NCBI GenBank assembly: GCA_030425785.1
Contig: JAUHYJ010000257.1
Coordinates: 1-5,870, forward strand
Length of the DNA: 5,870 bases
Source of the DNA: Acidimicrobiia bacterium
GTDB taxonomy: Bacteria > Actinomycetota > Acidimicrobiia > Acidimicrobiales > Ilumatobacteraceae
Direction of reading: 5' to 3'
Shown: one piece after another, positions 4,713 to 5,870 of the stretch
How positions within the stretch are numbered: position 1 is the stretch's first letter
How the letters are laid out: every line of letters begins with the position of its first letter
Made by a program: the position numbers and the translations under genes
Notes under the pieces: generated by a model
What the model was told of the DNA's origin: nothing
What the model saw: the letters and a program-made list of their open reading frames with translations, nothing else
Databases searched by the model: none

Positions 4713-5870
4713 TGGGGACTTTCCTGGAGTGGTTGCTGAAGTCGTTGTTGGAGTTCGGAGATCAGTGAATCGCGGGCGACCGCGACTTGTGCGCCGTCGC
4801 CGCGCATGGGCCTGATGGTGACGACGCCGGCGTCGACCTCGTCGGTGCCGACGATCGCTGCGAAGGCAGCCCCGCTGCGGTTGGCGGCCTTCATCTGCGC
4901 CTTCATCGACCGGTTGTCGAACGCCCGGTCGGAGCGCACACCGGCAGCGCGCAACGTGGTCGTGAGGGCCAGGGCCTCTCCTCCACCCGTCGTGTCGACG
5001 ACGAAGACGTCGACCGCCGCGTCGGGGGCGGCGAAGACACCCTCGTCGTCGCAGGCGAGCAGCGCCCGCTCGACCCCGAGCGCGAAGCCGATGCCCGCCG
5101 TCGGCGGACCGCCCAGGTCCTCGACGAGCCCGTCGTAGCGGCCGCCGCCACCGAGCGCGTTCTGGGCCGAGTCGAACGTGCCGCCGACGTACTCGAAGAT
5201 CGTGCGCCGGTAGTAGTCGAGCCCGCGCACGAGCTTCATCTCGATCGTGAACGGGATGCCGATCGCGTCGAGGCCGGAGCGCACCGTCTCGAAGTGCGCC
5301 GCGGCCTCGTCGGACCAGAACTGGTCGATCGTCGGCGCTGCGGCGATGATCGGCTGATCCTGCTCACGCTTGGAATCGAGGACCCGCAGCGGGTTCTTGT
5401 CGAGCGTCATGATGCTCTGCTCGCTCAGGTCGTCGCCGGCGGCTTCGAAGTGGTCGCGCAGCGCGGTCATGTAGCGAGCGCGGTCGGCCGGCTCGCCGAG
5501 GCTGTTCACCAACAGCTCGACCTGGCGCAAGCCGAGCCGGCGGAAGAACTCCCAGCCCAGCGCGATCACCTCGACATCGAGGTACGGATCGTCGACGCCG
5601 AGCACCTCGATGCCGACCTGGTCGAACTGGCGATAACGGCCACGTTGCGGCTTCTCGTACCGGAAGTTCGGGCCCGAGTACCACGCCTTCCACGGTGTGA
5701 CCGGGCGGTGCTGGGCGAACGCCCGGCACACGCTGGCCGTCTGCTCCGGCCGCAACGCGACGTGCCGATCGCCCTTGTCGACGAAGTCGTACATCTCCTT
5801 CGTCACGACGTCGGTCGCGTCCCCGAGCCGGGTGAAGACACCCAGGTCTTCCATCATTGGCGGGATGATC
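4709..5870 (-). CDS. hisS: Histidyl-tRNA synthetase, 5' end outside the window
   Basis: This is a class II synthetase that charges tRNA(His). The 387 codons visible reach the right edge in frame (IIPPMMEDLG...), so the ATG at 5857 is internal and roughly 40 N-terminal residues, including motif 1, lie beyond 5870. Visible landmarks are TDVVTKEMYDF, matching the family's TDVV.KEMY.F; LRPEQTA near 5735-5755; motif 2 FRYEKPQRGRYRQF at 5624-5665; the histidine-binding RGLDYY at 5210-5227, whose Arg is the HisRS catalytic arginine; and motif 3 GIGFALGVERALLA near 5060-5105. A C-terminal anticodon-binding domain follows (DVFVVDT onward, from about 5015), ending in a Gln-rich tail. The RGLDYY motif and the anticodon domain separate it from HisZ, the catalytically inactive paralogue of histidine biosynthesis. 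Its stop overlaps the aspS start by 4 bp, so the two are almost certainly co-transcribed and translationally coupled. The promoter is outside the window. Confidence 0.97.
   Translation of the reverse strand, partial: IIPPMMEDLGVFTRLGDATDVVTKEMYDFVDKGDRHVALRPEQTASVCRAFAQHRPVTPWKAWYSGPNFRYEKPQRGRYRQFDQVGIEVLGVDDPYLDVEVIALGWEFFRRLGLRQVELLVNSLGEPADRARYMTALRDHFEAAGDDLSEQSIMTLDKNPLRVLDSKREQDQPIIAAAPTIDQFWSDEAAAHFETVRSGLDAIGIPFTIEMKLVRGLDYYRRTIFEYVGGTFDSAQNALGGGGRYDGLVEDLGGPPTAGIGFALGVERALLACDDEGVFAAPDAAVDVFVVDTTGGGEALALTTTLRAAGVRSDRAFDNRSMKAQMKAANRSGAAFAAIVGTDEVDAGVVTIRPMRGDGAQVAVARDSLISELQQRLQQPLQESPQ
4720..4725 (-). promoter_or_regulatory. Ribosome binding site of aspS inside the hisS end
   Basis: AGGAAA on the minus strand lies 7 nt before the aspS ATG (4712-4710) and within the last codons of hisS. 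It supports the start at 4712 rather than the later Met at 4697, and with the ATGA overlap it fits translational re-initiation after hisS. Confidence 0.65.

Noticed and set aside
3891..4739. A 282-codon + strand open frame antisense to aspS
   Set aside because: It lies inside the aspS coding region, whose motifs are intact, and it has no recognisable family features or SD sequence.
4709..5870. hisS fragment read as HisZ (ATP phosphoribosyltransferase regulatory subunit)
   Set aside because: The RGLDYY histidine-binding motif and the C-terminal anticodon-binding domain are present, and HisZ lacks the latter. It is also coupled to aspS.

Overview
The window is high-GC bacterial chromosome and is densely coding, with short gaps and GC-rich third codon positions. 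Housekeeping hisS and aspS lie beside an Lrp/AsnC regulator and a DUF5658-type membrane protein. This mix, the GC content and the probable non-discriminating AspRS suggest an actinobacterium, possibly of the Acidimicrobiia. That placement is inference from composition and gene content, because no rRNA or other phylogenetic marker is present.

Layout from left to right. Positions 1-250 hold no gene I can support. A small three-helix membrane protein (251-712, +) converges on a VOC-fold protein (734-1363, -) that matches the catalytic C-terminal half of 4-hydroxyphenylpyruvate dioxygenase (HPPD). Across a 104-bp gap, which contains a symmetric dyad, an Lrp/AsnC regulator (1468-1938, +) is transcribed divergently and probably controls the VOC gene, itself, or both. 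A near-ideal 19-bp hairpin (1997-2040) lies in the gap between the convergent regulator and SDR genes.

The right-hand part is one leftward cluster, read from high to low coordinates: hisS (its 5' end is outside the window), aspS (overlapping hisS by ATGA), then a short-chain dehydrogenase 45 bp further on. HisRS and AspRS charge tRNAs in the cytoplasm. The AspRS carries two residues linked to relaxed recognition of tRNA(Asn), which implies a GatCAB amidotransferase elsewhere in the genome. The SDR may simply be co-transcribed.

I found no phage, transposon, CRISPR, toxin-antitoxin or biosynthetic cluster. The items most worth a second look are the stand-alone half-HPPD with its divergent regulator, the long perfect hairpin (terminator or dispersed repeat), and the AspRS specificity signature. 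Nothing here amounts to a clearly new biological system.
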